64,000 bases of DNA from Winogradskyella arenosi (GTDB taxonomy: Bacteria > Bacteroidota > Bacteroidia > Flavobacteriales > Flavobacteriaceae): contig NZ_QPJO01000002.1 in the NCBI RefSeq assembly GCF_003337305.1, positions 682,001 to 746,000 of the forward strand. Reading direction: 5' to 3'. The position numbers and the translations under genes are program-made. The stretch's first letter is position 1, and each line of letters begins with the position of its first letter. Positions 53,181 through 61,484 of this stretch are shown piece after piece. Under the pieces are notes generated by a model. The model had not been told where the DNA came from. It made no database searches and saw only the letters and a list, made by a program, of their open reading frames with translations.

Positions 53181-54320
53181 TTATCCTCTAGATCGACTTG
53201 TTCGAGATCGTGTTGAACTTTGGTTGCTCGTTCTACTTGAATTTGATCTCGTTTTTACTGACGATGATTTGGTTCTACTTGTGGTAACACTGCGTTGTTT
53301 AGCGCTTGGCGTTACTGATTTATTATATGTACGAGATTTTGTGCTACTTGGTTTTTTTACCGAAGTTCTCTGATTCATTTTATTAGACACAGTCCTGTTA
53401 CTTCTCGTCACATTTTGTTTTACATTTCTTGAACTTACTTGGCGCGCTGTAGATCGATTTGACGTTCTATTAGGCGTTACCGTTCGGGTTGTTGTAGTCG
53501 TTCGTGTCGTTCTTGTTACAGGAGTACGTGTGGTCGTTGTTCTTGTAACGGCACTTCTAGATCGTGTAGCTCTTGTGTTAACAATCGCTCTATTATTACG
53601 TTGCACTTGCGTTCTTAGTGCACGTTCAGCACGGTTTCTAGGGGTTTGTACATAACGGGTATTTACCGTTGTACTTCTTCGGCCATTTCTATTAAAGTAA
53701 CGGACATTGTTTGTGTAAGGTCTATAATAAATATGTCTTACTGGGGAATAATATTGTCTATAAGGTTTTACGTTAATAACACAATATTGTGCTGTGGGTA
53801 TGCTGTAAAATCGGTGCCAAGGTCTATATACATAAGTTCTGTTGTAACTATTAATAAACCCATCATAACGGTAGAATACATTGTTTTTATAATAGACATA
53901 TAAACCACCTAAACGGCTTATTCTTCCAAAGGTATTATACTGAATTACGATATTACCTATTTGATTTACACGACCGTAATAGTCATAATAAATTGGTGTG
54001 TTTTCAATCTGAATAATTGCACCGTAACTATCATACTGCACATAAGGATTATAATCGTAACCGGTATTAAAGCTTAAACTAAAACCAGGGGTATTGATAC
54101 CAACGCTTACATCCGGACCATAATTAGGCAAATAGAAATCAAACTGCCCATCAGCGAAAACTGAAAATTCAATGCCTGCTTCTTCAAATATGAAAGAATT
54201 GCCATAGCCTCTAACGGTGCTCTGCGGAGAAGCTTCAAGGTCTGTGGTATTAGTATTGCTCGCGAATGCAGTACTGCCAAATGCGACAAAAGCTGCAAGT
54301 AGATATATAATTCGTTTCAT
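53181..54320 (-). CDS. Secreted protein with Tyr-rich middle and Arg/Ser/Thr-rich tail
   Basis: This 379-aa protein has a signal peptide (residues 1-20, ending TAFA). Residues 35-190 form a Tyr/Asn-rich beta-repeat region with short motifs such as YDYYGRVNQIGNIVIQYNT and GRISRLGGLYVYYKN. From about 215 the sequence is low complexity, almost only Arg, Ser, Thr, Asn and Val (TRTTTTRTPVTRTTRTTTTT and similar), strongly basic, and it ends RTSRSRG. I know no family with assigned function. The basic tail could bind acidic polysaccharide or nucleic acid outside the inner membrane. It stands alone between terminator-like sequences. Confidence 0.75.
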   Translation of the reverse strand: MKRIIYLLAAFVAFGSTAFASNTNTTDLEASPQSTVRGYGNSFIFEEAGIEFSVFADGQFDFYLPNYGPDVSVGINTPGFSLSFNTGYDYNPYVQYDSYGAIIQIENTPIYYDYYGRVNQIGNIVIQYNTFGRISRLGGLYVYYKNNVFYRYDGFINSYNRTYVYRPWHRFYSIPTAQYCVINVKPYRQYYSPVRHIYYRPYTNNVRYFNRNGRRSTTVNTRYVQTPRNRAERALRTQVQRNNRAIVNTRATRSRSAVTRTTTTRTPVTRTTRTTTTTRTVTPNRTSNRSTARQVSSRNVKQNVTRSNRTVSNKMNQRTSVKKPSSTKSRTYNKSVTPSAKQRSVTTSRTKSSSVKTRSNSSRTSNQSSTRSRTSRSRG

Positions 54321-54475
54321 AATTGATAAGTTTTAAAAATTAAACACATTGGGTTTAAAACAAACAGCGTGCCAAAAAATATAATCAACTAGTCGTTAGC
54401 AACTTATGTGTTTCTGTGTTGTGCTGTTTGTAACGCTTAGGTGCTGAATGCAACAAATAGCTAAGAATGATCTCA

Positions 54476-54483
54476 TAAATTTG
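54476..54483 (+). promoter_or_regulatory. -7 box (TAAATTTG) for the DUF3667 gene
   Basis: TAnnTTTG match 29 bp upstream of the ATG at 54512; leader about 22 nt. Confidence 0.45.
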
Positions 54484-54511
54484 ATTATTTTTAAACCATC
54501 AACGACCCATC

Positions 54512-55588
54512 ATGAGCGATAAGTTAGAATCCTGTAAAAATTGCGAACGACCTTTAAATGACGATTTTAAATTTTGTCCTTATTGCGGTCAGAAGGTAAA
54601 TGACGAACTCACACTAAGGGTTTTATTTTCTAATACCATAAATAACTACTTTTCAGTAGACGCCCGGTTTTTCAAAAGTTTTATTCCTTTAATGTTTAAA
54701 CCTGGCTATTTGGCTAAAGCTTTTATTAGTGGAAAGCGTGCCATGTATCTGCATCCTGCTCAATTGTACTTTTTTATTACCATTGTCTTTTTTGCACTCT
54801 TATCATTCTCTGTAAATAGTCAGCGCGATGCGGTGAACCTAGAATTAAAAAAAACACTGTCTTCAAGTTCTAAAAAGAAGGGGCCTGCTATAACGGAAGA
54901 AGAAGGTACTTCTTTAAACTTAGAAGATTTAGAGCGTTTAAATACAATTTTGAAAGATTCTATCAATGCAAAAGCATTAGATAGCCTTACAGCTCGACAA
55001 GTGGATTCGATTTTTGTGGTGAAAGATCTCAATGATCCTGAAATAGAATGGAATTTTAATAAACCAGGACTAGATTCGCTTATTGATGCGAATGCTTCTG
55101 ATGAGGAGATGTATAAATATATGGGCGCTAAAGAGGGCGATAACTGGTTTCAAAGACAGTTTTATTCCCAAGGCTTGAAATTTTATAAAATGAGAGATGG
55201 AGGTAATATCCTTAAAGCATTTTTTGATGCCATCCCGATTGCCTTATTCTTTTTACTGCCGATTTTCGCTTTACTATTAAAGATTTTATACTTCTACAGA
55301 GGGCCTTATTCGCATCACTTAGTCTTTAGTCTGTATTTTTTCTCTTTCTTATTTATGGTGTTTAGCCTGCTATATGGCTTAAATGTAATTTGGGAAATTT
55401 CTGGTGCCCTTAATTGGTTTATAGGACTTTCAACTTTTGTCTACCTACTTATCGCGTTAAAGAATTTCTATGGGCAAGGCTGGTTTTTAAGTTTCTTTAA
55501 GTCGGGGGTAATTGGATTTATTTTTACCACCATTGTGATTCCCACCACTGTGGTTTTAATAGGCCTTATGGCATTTTTGTTTTATTAA
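54512..55588 (+). CDS. DUF3667 membrane protein with N-terminal zinc ribbon
   Basis: This 358-aa protein begins with a zinc ribbon, two CxxC knuckles (CKNCERPL at 8 and CPYCGQKV at 22), followed by the DUF3667 region (LTLRVLFSNTINNYFSVDARFFKSFIPLMFKPGYLAKAFISGKR...YLHPAQLYFF). Five or six transmembrane helices follow. A charged, Ser-rich cytoplasmic loop (about 110-230) lies between TM1 and the C-terminal helices. The family is widespread in Bacteroidota and of unknown function. It has no operon partner here. Confidence 0.85.
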   Translation: MSDKLESCKNCERPLNDDFKFCPYCGQKVNDELTLRVLFSNTINNYFSVDARFFKSFIPLMFKPGYLAKAFISGKRAMYLHPAQLYFFITIVFFALLSFSVNSQRDAVNLELKKTLSSSSKKKGPAITEEEGTSLNLEDLERLNTILKDSINAKALDSLTARQVDSIFVVKDLNDPEIEWNFNKPGLDSLIDANASDEEMYKYMGAKEGDNWFQRQFYSQGLKFYKMRDGGNILKAFFDAIPIALFFLLPIFALLLKILYFYRGPYSHHLVFSLYFFSFLFMVFSLLYGLNVIWEISGALNWFIGLSTFVYLLIALKNFYGQGWFLSFFKSGVIGFIFTTIVIPTTVVLIGLMAFLFY

Positions 55589-55707
55589 TGGCTTTTGAAT
55601 TGATCAAGTAAAACGTATCAAAAAATCCTCTATCTACATTACTATAAAATTATAAAAACGTAGATAAAGGACTTTGATTAATACGGACTCATCATACGAA
55701 AAACCTT

Positions 55708-58497
55708 TTATAGTTTATCCTGTAGGTATGCGCCAATTACTGAATTTTTATCTTTTGCAATGGCTTCAGGTGTCCCTTCAGCTACCAATTGCCCTCCGTG
55801 TTTACCACCTTCTGGACCAAGGTCTATAATATAATCTGCACATTTTATTAAATCAATATTATGTTCAATAACAATTATGGAGTGGCCTTTTTCAATTAAG
55901 GCTTGAAACGATTTTAATAGTTTTTTAATGTCGTGAAAATGAAGTCCTGTAGTGGGTTCATCAAAAATAAACAGGGTATTATCACTTTTACAGCCTTTAC
56001 CTAAAAAAGTGGCTAATTTAATACGTTGCGCTTCCCCTCCAGATAGGGTAGAGGACGATTGCCCTAAAGTAACGTATCCTAAACCTACATCTTGTAGTGG
56101 TTGTAATTTCTTCTGAATTTTGGTTTCGTTATGGGTTTGAAAAAACGCAATAGCATCGTCAATAGTTAAATTTAAGACATCGTCAATAGACCTGTCTTCA
56201 AACTTGACTTCTAAGACTTCTTTTTTAAAGCGCTTACCACCGCAGGTGTCACAGGTTAAGTGTACGTCGGCCATAAATTGCATTTCTATCGTCACTTCGC
56301 CTTCACCTTTACAGGTTTCGCAACGTCCACCATCAACATTAAAGCTAAAGTGTTTCGCCGCAAAATTTCTAATATGACTTAATTTTTGAGACGCGAATAA
56401 AGCACGAATATCATCATAAGCCTTAATGTAGGTCACCGGATTAGAGCGCGAAGAACGCCCAATAGGATTTTGATCTACAAACTCTACATGTTGTATATTA
56501 CTCATGTTTCCCTTCATCTCAGAAAACTGACCTATTTTATCACTAAACCCTGTTAATTTCTTCTGAATAGCAGGAAAAAGAATCTTTTTTACCAAGGTAC
56601 TTTTTCCACTTCCAGAAACGCCGGTAATAACCGTAAGCATATTTAGAGGGAAGGTGACATCGATATTTTTAAGATTATTTTCGCGAGCACCTATAATTTC
56701 AATTTGATATTTAGAGCTGCGACGTTTCTTAGGGGTTTCAATTTCTAAATCGCCATTTAAGTATTTAGCGGTAAGAGTTTCTGCAGCTAAAATCTCTTTA
56801 AAATCACCAACAGCAACAACTTCTCCACCTAAGGTTCCGGCTTCAGGACCAATATCTATAATCGCATCTGCAGCCTTCATAATATCCTCATCGTGTTCTA
56901 CCACAATTACGGTGTTGCCTAAATCGCGAAGTGATTTTAAGACGTCAATAAGGCGTTCGGTATCTTTAGGGTGTAAGCCAATACTTGGTTCATCTAAAAT
57001 ATACATAGACCCTACTAAACTACTTCCTAAAGAGGTTGCAAGGTTAATACGCTGACTTTCTCCACCCGATAAGGTGTTGGATTTTCTGTTAATCGTTAAA
57101 TAATTAAGCCCTACATTAGATAAAAACTCTAATCGGGTATGGATTTCCATTAATAAACGTTTGGCTATTTTAGCATCGAATTCGTTAAGTTTAAGGGTTT
57201 TGAAAAACTGAGCGAGTTCATCTATAGGAAGATCCACCAAATCCGTAATTGTAGCCTCGCCAACCTTAACGTAATTGGCTTCTTGTCTTAAACGTTTTCC
57301 ATGGCAAACATTACATTTTGTTTTACCACGATAACGGGATAGCATAACCCTGTTTTGAATTTTATAAGCTTTAGATTCGAGCTCTGCAAAAAAGGAATCT
57401 AAGCCTTCAAAATATTTATTTCCTTTCCAGATTAAGGCTTTATTAGCCTCGCTTAACTGAAAATAAGGTTTGTGTATAGGAAAGTCAAAATGATGAGAAT
57501 TATTAACCAATTGGTCTCTGTACCAACTCATACTATCACCGCGCCATGGAAAAATGGCATTTTCGAATATTGATAATTCGGTATTAGGAACAACTAAGTC
57601 AGCATCAATACCTATAACATCACCGTAACCTTCACATTTAGGACAAGCCCCATAAGGATTGTTAAAGCTGAATAAATGCGCATTAGGTTCTAAAAAGACC
57701 ATGCCATCCATTTCAAACTTATTATTAAAAAGCATTTGTTTGTTATCAGCTAAAGACTCAACGATACAAGTTCCTACACCTTCAAAAAACGCCGTACCCA
57801 CAGCATCGGCTAAGCGGTTAAGAAAATCTTCATCATTTTTAAATACAATACGGTCTACCACTAGGAATAAATCGTCAGAAATGCTTAGATCTAGTTTTAA
57901 AGCGTCGTCTATTCTAACCACATCATCCTTAACCTTAATTCTCGCATAACCTTGCTGCTGCAAAGTTTGTAGTTTGTTTTCTAAGGTTCGGCCTTCTTCC
58001 AAAATAAGCGGCGCTAAGAGCAATAATTTTGAACGCTCCTCGAACGTCGTAATGTAATTGATTACATCTGAAACCGTATGCTTCTTAACTTCATGACCAG
58101 AAATAGGAGAGTAGGTTTTACCAATCCTTGCAAACAGCAATTTTAGGTAATCATAGATCTCGGTAGTGGTCCCAACCGTAGAGCGTGGATTGGTAGAGTT
58201 TACCTTTTGCTCTATAGCAATAGCTGGGGCAATTCCTTTGATATAGTCTACTTGAGGTTTATTCAAACGACCTAAAAACTGACGGGCATAACTGCTTAAA
58301 CTTTCTACATAGCGTCTTTGACCTTCTGCATACAAGGTATCAAAAGCTAAACTAGACTTCCCCGAACCTGATAACCCGGTAATGACTACCAATTTATTTC
58401 TAGGAATGACGACATCAATATTTTTTAAATTATGCAGTTTAGCACCTTTAATAATGATATTTTCCTTTGGGTTAACGTCGAGGTCAATTGTATTCAT
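55708..58497 (-). CDS. uvrA: Excinuclease ABC subunit A
   Basis: This 929-aa damage-recognition ATPase of nucleotide excision repair has two ABC modules. The first shows Walker A GLSGSGKSSLAF (about 40-52), the CPKCEGYG zinc knuckle, the second zinc module CNVCHGKRLR, and signature LSGGESQRINLA. The second has GVSGSGKSTLV, CETCKGEGEVTIE with CDTCGGKRF, and LSGGEAQRIKLATFLG. The UvrB-binding and insertion domains are present, and length is typical. A TATCTTTG box is at 58523-58530 on the minus strand. Confidence 0.97.
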   Translation of the reverse strand: MNTIDLDVNPKENIIIKGAKLHNLKNIDVVIPRNKLVVITGLSGSGKSSLAFDTLYAEGQRRYVESLSSYARQFLGRLNKPQVDYIKGIAPAIAIEQKVNSTNPRSTVGTTTEIYDYLKLLFARIGKTYSPISGHEVKKHTVSDVINYITTFEERSKLLLLAPLILEEGRTLENKLQTLQQQGYARIKVKDDVVRIDDALKLDLSISDDLFLVVDRIVFKNDEDFLNRLADAVGTAFFEGVGTCIVESLADNKQMLFNNKFEMDGMVFLEPNAHLFSFNNPYGACPKCEGYGDVIGIDADLVVPNTELSIFENAIFPWRGDSMSWYRDQLVNNSHHFDFPIHKPYFQLSEANKALIWKGNKYFEGLDSFFAELESKAYKIQNRVMLSRYRGKTKCNVCHGKRLRQEANYVKVGEATITDLVDLPIDELAQFFKTLKLNEFDAKIAKRLLMEIHTRLEFLSNVGLNYLTINRKSNTLSGGESQRINLATSLGSSLVGSMYILDEPSIGLHPKDTERLIDVLKSLRDLGNTVIVVEHDEDIMKAADAIIDIGPEAGTLGGEVVAVGDFKEILAAETLTAKYLNGDLEIETPKKRRSSKYQIEIIGARENNLKNIDVTFPLNMLTVITGVSGSGKSTLVKKILFPAIQKKLTGFSDKIGQFSEMKGNMSNIQHVEFVDQNPIGRSSRSNPVTYIKAYDDIRALFASQKLSHIRNFAAKHFSFNVDGGRCETCKGEGEVTIEMQFMADVHLTCDTCGGKRFKKEVLEVKFEDRSIDDVLNLTIDDAIAFFQTHNETKIQKKLQPLQDVGLGYVTLGQSSSTLSGGEAQRIKLATFLGKGCKSDNTLFIFDEPTTGLHFHDIKKLLKSFQALIEKGHSIIVIEHNIDLIKCADYIIDLGPEGGKHGGQLVAEGTPEAIAKDKNSVIGAYLQDKL

Positions 58498-58522
58498 AAG
58501 TCTTTTTAGATATCTAAGTTTG

Positions 58523-58530
58523 CAAAGATA
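58523..58530 (-). promoter_or_regulatory. -7 box (TATCTTTG, minus strand) for uvrA
   Basis: TAnnTTTG match 26 bp upstream of the uvrA ATG; leader about 19 nt. No LexA-like box was recognised beside it. Confidence 0.5.
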
Positions 58531-58719
58531 CTACAATACCAAATAACCCATAAACTCTAGATTAGAATTCCTTATCGCTAAATGATGAAATTAGGAGTGA
58601 AGCGGTTTGTACCCCTCTGAAGTCGCTTAAAGCGCGTAACCTTAGCCTTAAGTTTTCTAGAGGTTTCATCCATAAAAGGAACTTTTTATCCGATAAATTG
58701 TTAAATTTTAGAAGTATTT

Positions 58720-58752
58720 TTTGCTTTTTCAATCGGAATGTTGTTATATTTG
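58720..58752 (+). promoter_or_regulatory. Promoter of the sigma-factor gene (TTTG-N21-TATATTTG)
   Basis: TTTG at 58720-58723 and TATATTTG at 58745-58752 with 21-bp spacing is the best complete Bacteroidota promoter in the window. Initiation near 58759 gives a leader of about 100 nt containing the imperfect repeat CCTTAGTAGGCTACTACTAGG (split) near 58820-58843. Confidence 0.65.
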
Positions 58753-58858
58753 AAATCTATTCACTTAAAAAACATCTGCTTATAGCATAAGATTACTTTA
58801 AAAAAAAAGCTTAAATCCCAACCTTAGTAGGCTACTACTAGGACTTAAAGTAATTATT

Positions 58859-59443
58859 ATGACACACGACCTTATCCAAGACTCAGAGTTGGTTCGGAAC
58901 TATATAAACGGCCATGAGTACGCACTTTCGATTTTGATTGAAAGGCACAAGCAAAAAATTTACAGTTTTATTTATTCTAAAGTTTACGATAGAGATGTGA
59001 CTGAAGATGTGTTTCAGGATACCTTTATTAAAGTGATTAAAAATCTAAAACGCGGTAAATATAACGAGGAAGGCAAATTTTTACCATGGGTAATGCGTAT
59101 TGCACATAACTTGGTGATTGATCATTTTAGAAAAAGTAGCCGTATGCCTAAATTTGATAATACTGGCGAATTTAGCATATTTTCTGTATTAAGTGACTCC
59201 AGTTTAAATGCGGAGAAAACCTTGATTAAAAATCAGGTGGAGTCTGATGTAAGACGTATTATTGAAGAGTTGCCTGAAGATCAAAAACAGGTTTTACTAA
59301 TGCGTATGTATCAAGATATGAGTTTTAAGGAAATATCTGAACGTACAGGAGTGAGTATAAATACCGCTTTAGGGCGTATGCGTTATGCCCTTATAAATAT
59401 GCGTAAGGTTATTGATCAAAATAATATCATTTTAACAAATTAA
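58859..59443 (+). CDS. RNA polymerase sigma factor, sigma-70/ECF family
   Basis: This 194-aa protein has sigma region 2 (IYSFIYSKVYDRDVTEDVFQDTFIKVIKNL, then GKFLPWVMRIAHNLVIDHFRK, about 35-95) and region 4 (LPEDQKQVLLMRMYQDMSFKEISERTGVSINTALGRMRYALINMRK, about 135-183). It lacks region 3. This short two-domain layout is the ECF type. No anti-sigma gene with a membrane helix follows, but a 47-aa ORF lies 57 bp downstream. The long leader and strong housekeeping-like promoter suggest constitutive expression. Its regulon is unknown. Confidence 0.92.
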   Translation: MTHDLIQDSELVRNYINGHEYALSILIERHKQKIYSFIYSKVYDRDVTEDVFQDTFIKVIKNLKRGKYNEEGKFLPWVMRIAHNLVIDHFRKSSRMPKFDNTGEFSIFSVLSDSSLNAEKTLIKNQVESDVRRIIEELPEDQKQVLLMRMYQDMSFKEISERTGVSINTALGRMRYALINMRKVIDQNNIILTN

Positions 59444-59500
59444 AACAATAAAGTGTTTAATTCTGCGTTTTTGCTATATATAAACTATTAAACAGCGAAA

Positions 59501-59644
59501 ATGGCAAAAAACTACACACAAGTGTCTTCAAGGCCTAATCTCTTACAACCTAAAGATGAAACCATACGGTGGATCTTAAATTACTCTAAAGCTTTAAACG
59601 TTTTAGATTGTAATAATTTAGAGTCTGAAGCGCTGCTCAACTAA
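59501..59644 (+). CDS. Small protein (47 aa) following the sigma-factor gene
   Basis: An ATG at 59501 opens a 47-codon frame ending TAA at 59644, immediately before a perfect terminator hairpin. The product begins AKNYTQVSSRPNLLQPKDETI and continues RWILNYSKALNVLDCNNLE, ending SEALLN. No transmembrane segment or signal is present. I have the impression that similar small proteins follow this sigma gene in other Flavobacteriaceae, but cannot verify it here. It may bind RNA polymerase or the sigma factor; that is a guess from its position. Confidence 0.75.
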   Translation: MAKNYTQVSSRPNLLQPKDETIRWILNYSKALNVLDCNNLESEALLN

Positions 59645-59649
59645 AAAAG

Positions 59650-59682
59650 ATATCCTGAAGTATTCACTTCAGGATTTTTTAT
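59650..59682. terminator. Terminator after the sigma-factor/small-ORF transcript
   Basis: Perfect 10-bp stem (59652-59661 with 59666-59675), ATTC loop, A-run before and T-run after. It overlaps the end of the convergent lipoprotein gene. Confidence 0.92.
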
Positions 59683-60220
59683 TGAATAGCAATTCTTCAT
59701 AATTGTAAGTGCTTAGATATTCCGCTTTTAAAGCTTTTAAGTAGGCAATGGTCTCTGCTCTTAAAGGGTGATTCTCTTTTAAGCAGTTTTTGATGTTATT
59801 ATCGTAAACTGTAAGTACAAGATACCAATGCCCAGTTCTTGAGACATAGTGACCTTCAAATAAGGCTGAATTTCCATTGCTTTTACGTTTACTATCTATA
59901 GCCGCTAGAGGTACATTGATTTTTTTGTCTGTTCGTTGGGCTTCGTGATAACTAAGATACAGGGTTTGATTCTGTAATTGAAAAGGCACATTGTAACCTA
60001 CATTTTTATGCTGTAACTGGTACTTTTTATTGATATAGTTGTAAAATTCTTCGGCTTCTTTAGAGTCTTTAAAAATAAAAGCAATTTCTCTAGGCAAATC
60101 TTTCTGAAACCTTTTGGCCTGCATAATCTTATAGTCGTGTCGCTTAAACCTTGGCGCCACGACCACAGGGATACATCCCCAAACAAAGAGCACTAAAATT
60201 ATAAGAAAAATATTTTTCAT
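59669..60220 (-). CDS. Lipoprotein of unknown function
   Basis: This 183-aa protein has a signal sequence with a lipobox-like end (ILVLFVWGCIPV, Cys 16), followed by a mature domain with 'IAFIFKDSKEAEEFYNYINKKYQLQ', 'TLYLSYHEAQRTDK' and 'TGHWYLVLTVYDNNIKNCL'. I do not recognise a family; it appears restricted to Flavobacteriaceae-type genomes by its composition. The end of the gene overlaps the sigma-factor terminator. It is upstream-adjacent to nth on the same strand (47-bp gap). Confidence 0.7.
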   Translation of the reverse strand: MKNIFLIILVLFVWGCIPVVVAPRFKRHDYKIMQAKRFQKDLPREIAFIFKDSKEAEEFYNYINKKYQLQHKNVGYNVPFQLQNQTLYLSYHEAQRTDKKINVPLAAIDSKRKSNGNSALFEGHYVSRTGHWYLVLTVYDNNIKNCLKENHPLRAETIAYLKALKAEYLSTYNYEELLFNKKS

Positions 60221-60267
60221 CTGTATTGCCTTGTAGATTGTAGAACAAGAGGGCTTTTTAAATTAAG

Positions 60268-60924
60268 CTATTTTTTCTTTTTATAGTAGGCCTCTAAAAC
60301 CGTTTTTCGTCCTATAGTCTTCGTAATGATGTCTTTATCTAAGTTCCAACCTCGAGCCGGAGAATATTCTCTTCCGTACCAAATGATTTGCAAATGCAAG
60401 TCGTTCCATAGCTCTTCAGGGAAGAGGCGTTTGGCATCTTTCTCGGTCTGAACTACGTTTTTACCACTGGTTAAATTCCAACGGTACATCAAACGATGGA
60501 TATGGGTGTCTACAGGGAAGCAAGGAATACCAAAAGCTTGAGACAAGACCACCGCTGCCGTTTTATGACCAACTGCAGGTAATGCTTCAAGAGCTTCATA
60601 AGTATTAGGAACTTCCCCGTTGTGTTGGTCTATTAATATTTGCGATAAGCCATGAATTCCTTTACTTTTCATAGGCGATAAGCCAACGGGCTTAATGATT
60701 TCTCTAATCTCTTCTACGCTGAGTTTAACCATGTCGTACGGGTTATCGGCACGCGCAAACAGCAAAGGTGTTATTTGATTGACGCGTACGTCTGTACTTT
60801 GTGCAGACATTAAAACAGCAATTAATAGCGTGTAAGGATCTTTGTGATCTAAAGGGATCGGAATTTCAGGGTATAGTTGATTTAACGTATTTATAACAAA
60901 ATCTACCTTTTCTTGTTTAGTCAT
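60268..60924 (-). CDS. nth: Endonuclease III-like DNA glycosylase lacking the Fe-S cluster ligands
   Basis: This 218-aa HhH-GPD glycosylase removes oxidised pyrimidines. The helix-hairpin-helix EALPAVGHKTAAVVLSQ (catalytic Lys in GHK, where many homologues have GRK) and the catalytic Asp in FPVDTHIHRLMYRW are intact. The C-terminal [4Fe-4S] motif (C-x6-C-x2-C-x5-C) is missing: where the cluster should be, the sequence reads GREYSPARGWNLDKDIITK with no cysteine. I believe flavobacterial Nth proteins share this. Bifunctional lyase activity is probably kept because K and D are present. It is divergent from bcp; a TAAATTTG box is at 60947-60954. Confidence 0.92.
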   Translation of the reverse strand: MTKQEKVDFVINTLNQLYPEIPIPLDHKDPYTLLIAVLMSAQSTDVRVNQITPLLFARADNPYDMVKLSVEEIREIIKPVGLSPMKSKGIHGLSQILIDQHNGEVPNTYEALEALPAVGHKTAAVVLSQAFGIPCFPVDTHIHRLMYRWNLTSGKNVVQTEKDAKRLFPEELWNDLHLQIIWYGREYSPARGWNLDKDIITKTIGRKTVLEAYYKKKK

Positions 60925-60946
60925 TCATTGTATTTTTACAGAAAGA

Positions 60947-60954
60947 CAAATTTA
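60947..60954 (-). promoter_or_regulatory. -7 box (TAAATTTG, minus strand) for nth
   Basis: TAnnTTTG match 23 bp upstream of the nth ATG, in a 36-bp spacer shared with the divergent bcp. Confidence 0.5.
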
Positions 60955-60960
60955 AGCAAT

Positions 60961-61416
60961 ATGACGCATTTACAAGTAGGAGATAAGGCTCCAGATTTTT
61001 CAGCAAAAGATGAACAAGGAAATACCGTCTCTTTATCCGATTATAAAGGTCAGAAATTAGTAGTTTTCTTTTACCCAAAAGCAAGCACACCCGGGTGTAC
61101 AGCCGAGGCTTGTAATTTAAATGATAATTACGATCGTTTTAAAAGTTTAGGATATGCGATATTAGGAGTTAGTGCAGATAGTGCAAAAAGGCAATCTAAC
61201 TTTAAGAATAAATATGATTTTAAGTATCCTTTATTGGCCGATGAGGATAAAAATGTAATTGAAGCCTTTGGGGTATGGGGGCCTAAAAAGTTTATGGGGA
61301 AGGAGTATGATGGCATCCATAGAACGACTTTTGTAATTGATGAAAATGCCGTGATTACAGATATTATTTCTAAAGTGAAAACGAAAGCGCATGCTGAGCA
61401 AATATTGCCAGCTTAA
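60961..61416 (+). CDS. bcp: Thioredoxin-dependent thiol peroxidase (BCP/PrxQ)
   Basis: This 151-aa peroxiredoxin reduces hydrogen peroxide and organic hydroperoxides. The peroxidatic Cys 46 and resolving Cys 51 are in STPGCTAEACN, the five-residue spacing of the PrxQ alpha-2 type. VGDKAPDFSAKDEQGNTVSL and GPKKFMGKEYDGIHRTTFVID are also typical. The frame is open to 60913, but that part overlaps nth upstream and has no family similarity, so ATG 60961 is chosen. The gene is convergent with a conserved unknown protein. Confidence 0.95.
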   Translation: MTHLQVGDKAPDFSAKDEQGNTVSLSDYKGQKLVVFFYPKASTPGCTAEACNLNDNYDRFKSLGYAILGVSADSAKRQSNFKNKYDFKYPLLADEDKNVIEAFGVWGPKKFMGKEYDGIHRTTFVIDENAVITDIISKVKTKAHAEQILPA

Positions 61417-61420
61417 GCGC

Positions 61421-61469
61421 ATATACAAAAGGGGACGATTTTTATAAAAAATCGTCCCCTTTTGTATAT
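61421..61469. terminator. Very long perfect palindrome acting as bidirectional terminator
   Basis: Arms 61421-61443 and 61447-61469 are perfectly complementary over 23 bp, with a 3-nt ATA spacer. The central GGGGACGATTTTT part resembles a terminator. It lies between convergent bcp and the 486-aa gene. Confidence 0.85.
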
Positions 61470-61484
61470 CTAGTGATGCTTAGT

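Larger units (their letters stand above)
58498..58858. other. 361-bp divergent region between uvrA and the sigma-factor gene
   Basis: No ORF is supported. It holds the uvrA box (58523-58530) and the sigma-factor promoter (58720-58752). The stretch between them (about 58580-58680) has partial symmetry around AAGTCGCTTAAAGCG but no clear gene. Confidence 0.5.

Noticed and set aside
53131..53373. 80-aa plus-strand ORF opposite the Arg/Ser/Thr-rich gene
   Set aside because: It is the reverse complement of low-complexity coding sequence and has no independent support.
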